From NCBI GenBank assembly GCA_004356415.1, contig SMWN01000024.1:1-6153 (forward strand): DNA of 6,153 nucleotides. The letters run 5' to 3'. The notes below the pieces were generated by a model. The model did not search any database, was not told where the DNA came from, and was given only the letters and a program-made list of their open reading frames with translations. The DNA is from Gammaproteobacteria bacterium (lineage in GTDB: Bacteria > Pseudomonadota > Gammaproteobacteria > Eutrophobiales > Eutrophobiaceae). Positions 5,136 through 6,153 of the stretch are shown here, piece after piece. Positions within the stretch are counted from its first letter, which is position 1. Each line of letters opens with the position of its first letter. The position numbers were made by a program, and so were the translations under genes.

Positions 5136-6153
5136 TTAGTCGGTACTCGACATAAGCCTCATCACGTAAATCTCTTAACCAGTTTTGGTGCGCTTCCTCT
5201 GACTTCCTTCTTCGAATCGTTTCAGATGCCTTCGTGCGTCTGATGCTTTCAGTGTCGTCATGCTCTCTATGACCCAATACCTGAAGAAGATGCCAGCCGA
5301 ATTGTGTTTCGAAAGGCTGACTGATCTCACCGATTTTGAGTTGATTCATTACCTCTTCAAATTTAGGTACCAATCTTCCAGGGCTAGACCAACCAAGATT
5401 CCCTCCCTCAGCCGCACTGACCGTATCATCCGAGTGTGACCTGGCCAGCTCTGCGAAATCATCGCCGCCCTCAATACGTGTTCTTAACTGATCTAATTTG
5501 ACCCAGGCATCGTCCGCCGTGGTCAATTCATCAAGTTTAATTAGAATATGACGTGCATTTGTTTGTGTGATCATGTATTTTTCACTTTTACGCACATCAG
5601 CCAATTTAACGATGTGAAATCCACTTGAGCTTTTAATCAGGTCGCTGATGTCACCTTTTTCCATTGACTCAATTTGTGTGCTAAATAGAGTAGGTATTTC
5701 ATTTTTTTTGCGCCAGCCCAAATTACCGCCATCAAGCGCCTTCTGCCCGTCTGAATAAGTCGTTGCCATCATCGTAAAATCCTGTCCTGCTTTTAAATCC
5801 TCAAGCACCTTTTCTGCAACCAGTCTGGCCTGTTCCTCCTCATCTGGAGTCGGGGCTTCCGGTAAGGATATGAGTATGTGACTAAGCTGATATTCTGTTT
5901 CTGTCTTTCCCTGAAACTCCAGATTGGAGAGGGCATTGTCAATTTCTTTACTGCTGATTGATATTCGGTTGTCCACCTGGCGTCGACGAAGTCGTGAGAT
6001 GATAATCTCGTTACGTATATTTTCTCGAAACTGTTCATAGCTAAACCCATCTCCTTCGAGAATATCCCTGAACTGACTTAAACTAACCTTGTTCTCAGCG
6101 GCGATGTTGCTGATTGTTCTGTTCAATGTTTCATCATCAACACGTATTCCTGT
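5125..6153 (-). CDS. surA: Periplasmic chaperone and peptidyl-prolyl isomerase SurA, 5' end beyond window
   Basis: SurA escorts unfolded outer-membrane proteins through the periplasm to the BAM complex. The reading frame is still open at the right edge, so the gene is cut by the window: 342 residues are present against about 430 in E. coli, and the signal peptide and first part of the chaperone domain are missing. A TTG at 6124-6126 is not a start, because the codons before it continue a SurA-like sequence (GIRVDDETLNRTISNIAAEN). The visible part holds the rest of the N-terminal chaperone domain (SLSQFRDILEGDGFSYEQFR, then IIISRLRRRQVDNRI). Two parvulin domains follow, at roughly nt 5892-5593 (YQLSHILI to GFHIVKL) and nt 5565-5269 (ARHILIKL to FGWHLLQVLG). 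Each parvulin domain has the GGNLGW motif. The C-terminal helix is rich in charged residues. The stop overlaps pdxA. Confidence 0.96.
   Translation of the reverse strand, partial: TGIRVDDETLNRTISNIAAENKVSLSQFRDILEGDGFSYEQFRENIRNEIIISRLRRRQVDNRISISSKEIDNALSNLEFQGKTETEYQLSHILISLPEAPTPDEEEQARLVAEKVLEDLKAGQDFTMMATTYSDGQKALDGGNLGWRKKNEIPTLFSTQIESMEKGDISDLIKSSSGFHIVKLADVRKSEKYMITQTNARHILIKLDELTTADDAWVKLDQLRTRIEGGDDFAELARSHSDDTVSAAEGGNLGWSSPGRLVPKFEEVMNQLKIGEISQPFETQFGWHLLQVLGHREHDDTESIRRTKASETIRRRKSEEAHQNWLRDLRDEAYVEYRLNEN

Noticed and set aside
6124..6126. TTG as the start of surA
   Set aside because: The frame continues upstream to the window edge with SurA-like residues, and about 90 residues including the signal peptide would otherwise be missing. 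The gene is simply cut by the window.
1..6153. CRISPR array, tRNA, rRNA, insertion sequence or phage genes
   Set aside because: No spaced direct repeats, tRNA-like folds, transposase motifs or phage proteins were seen. The coding content is housekeeping genes plus a transporter.

Overview
The window looks like chromosomal DNA of a gammaproteobacterium with moderate to low GC. The main reason is the right-hand gene order surA-pdxA-rsmA(ksgA) on the minus strand, with each gene overlapping the next, which is a characteristic gammaproteobacterial arrangement. The protein sequences also read as ordinary gammaproteobacterial orthologues. I cannot name a genus from the sequence alone.

Layout from left to right. 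Positions 1-167 are noncoding as far as I can tell. The first 100 or so bases are richer in GC (about 54% by hand count) than what follows, then come two related AT-rich hairpins and a small hairpin that holds the ribosome binding site of the next gene. Positions 168-1019 (+) are aroE, shikimate dehydrogenase. Its last six codons and stop lie inside an inverted repeat of 7-base units (1001-1070) that fills the gap to the convergent gene. Positions 1078-2924 (-) are the two membrane subunits of a TRAP transporter, dctQ then dctM in transcription order, overlapping by ATGA. No substrate-binding protein gene is present beside them. Positions 2925-3298 are a noncoding, strongly AT-rich gap (about 28% GC by hand count) with a possible dctQ promoter, a 26-bp operator-like dyad and several DnaA-box-like 9-mers. 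Positions 3299-6153 (-) are rsmA, pdxA and the 3' part of surA, which runs off the right edge.

How the genes work together. surA-pdxA-rsmA looks like one transcript entering from the right. It joins outer-membrane protein folding (SurA), pyridoxal phosphate synthesis (PdxA) and 16S rRNA dimethylation (RsmA). This is a conserved housekeeping operon and not a single pathway. The TRAP pair is probably a separate transcription unit driven from the AT-rich gap. AroE belongs to aromatic amino acid synthesis and is transcribed toward the TRAP genes.

I found no evidence of a new defence, mobile or biosynthetic system. The least ordinary content is noncoding: the heptamer inverted repeat at the end of aroE, the leader hairpins before aroE, and the AT-rich gap with its dyad and DnaA-like sites. 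The orphan state of the TRAP permease pair is the main gene-level oddity.
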